Shown here: positions 63,817-64,000 of the stretch, piece after piece
Position numbering within the stretch: the first letter of the stretch is position 1
Layout of the letters: every line of letters starts with the position of its first letter
Source: Streptomyces californicus
GTDB lineage: Bacteria > Actinomycetota > Actinomycetes > Streptomycetales > Streptomycetaceae
Length of the DNA stretch: 64,000 nucleotides
Direction: 5' to 3'
Assembly: GCF_000717645.1 (NCBI RefSeq)
Contig: NZ_JNZZ01000017.1
Location: 62,001 to 126,000 of the forward strand
Translations under genes and position numbers: made by a program
Notes under the pieces: generated by a model
Told to the model about the DNA's origin: nothing
Database searches by the model: none
What the model saw: only the letters and a program-made list of their open reading frames with translations

Positions 63817-64000
63817 ATGTCGTCAAGATTCCCTCGCCCCGGCCTGGTCGCCGCGGCCTCCGCAGCCGTCCTGGCGCTCGTGGGGACAGCCCTCCCCGCC
63901 GCAGCCGCCGACCCGTCGCCCCCCGCCCCGGCCGGGACGGCGAAGGCCGCCGCATCGGCCGTCATCGGCTCCGACCGGCTCTCCGTCGCCGTCGCCGACG
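63817..64000 (+). CDS. Start of a secreted protein (partial)
   Basis: The first 61 codons from ATG 63817 encode a signal peptide (FPRPGLVAAASAAVLALVG, cleavage near AAA-ADP), a Pro/Ala linker and the beginning of a domain, VIGSDRLSVAVAD. The latter resembles the start of large GH101-type endo-alpha-N-acetylgalactosaminidases, but too little is present to decide. The gene runs off the window. Confidence 0.7.
   Translation, partial: MSSRFPRPGLVAAASAAVLALVGTALPAAAADPSPPAPAGTAKAAASAVIGSDRLSVAVAD

Overview
The window is chromosomal DNA from a Streptomyces-type actinomycete. Support comes from very high G+C, strong third-position G/C bias, frequent GTG starts, purine-rich ribosome sites, ilv and cim leader-peptide attenuators, WhiJ-like XRE/DUF397/ATPase genes and an iron box of the DmdR/IdeR type. 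From memory, gene order from ilvB to cimA follows the core arm around SCO5512-SCO5529 of S. coelicolor; no database was searched.

Bases 1-5800 hold the branched-chain operon ilvB-ilvN-ilvC behind a transcription attenuator, then serA. Bases 6040-10040 hold a polymorphic-toxin locus: a membrane-anchored 860-residue protein ending in a predicted Tox-REase-5 nuclease, an Imm52-like immunity gene and a coupled gene of unknown role. Bases 10100-17900 carry a short cis-prenyltransferase, a YtcJ-like amidohydrolase, a PucR regulator divergent from proline dehydrogenase and P5C dehydrogenase, and a nitroreductase. Bases 18100-27850 carry a streptogrisin-type protease, a probable aminoglycoside 2'-N-acetyltransferase, a 42-residue protein, leuB (interrupted in frame by a palindromic repeat), ilvE, an agmatine deiminase/TetR pair, and cimA behind its own Ile-codon attenuator. 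ilvB/N/C, leuB, ilvE and cimA therefore supply much of isoleucine, valine and leucine synthesis.

Bases 28300-45700 are accessory: a secreted GH3 glucosidase, a glycine-rich membrane protein, a tightly coupled trio (histidine phosphatase, 94-residue helical protein, zeta-toxin kinase), several membrane or secreted proteins, a PEP-mutase-like enzyme, an AraC/GyrI regulator, and an XRE/DUF397/ATPase regulatory set in which the XRE frame runs deep into DUF397. Bases 45800-55500 hold redox and housekeeping genes: a TrxR-like flavoprotein, a YeaQ-type protein, catalase, Nudix, GNAT, an FG-GAP/GDPD secreted enzyme, VOC and SUKH proteins, and a PPOX flavoprotein. Bases 55550-60090 are a ferric-siderophore ABC importer with a textbook iron box. 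The right end carries YceI, a secreted muralytic-like protein, a Tat-exported GH64 beta-1,3-glucanase and the start of another secreted protein.

The strongest leads are the zeta-kinase/phosphatase trio, the cimA attenuator, the identical 14-bp LacI-type palindromes at the GH3 and GH64 genes 35 kb apart, the repeat insertion in leuB, and the XRE/DUF397 overlap. Functions rest on motif reading; no alignment or search was run.
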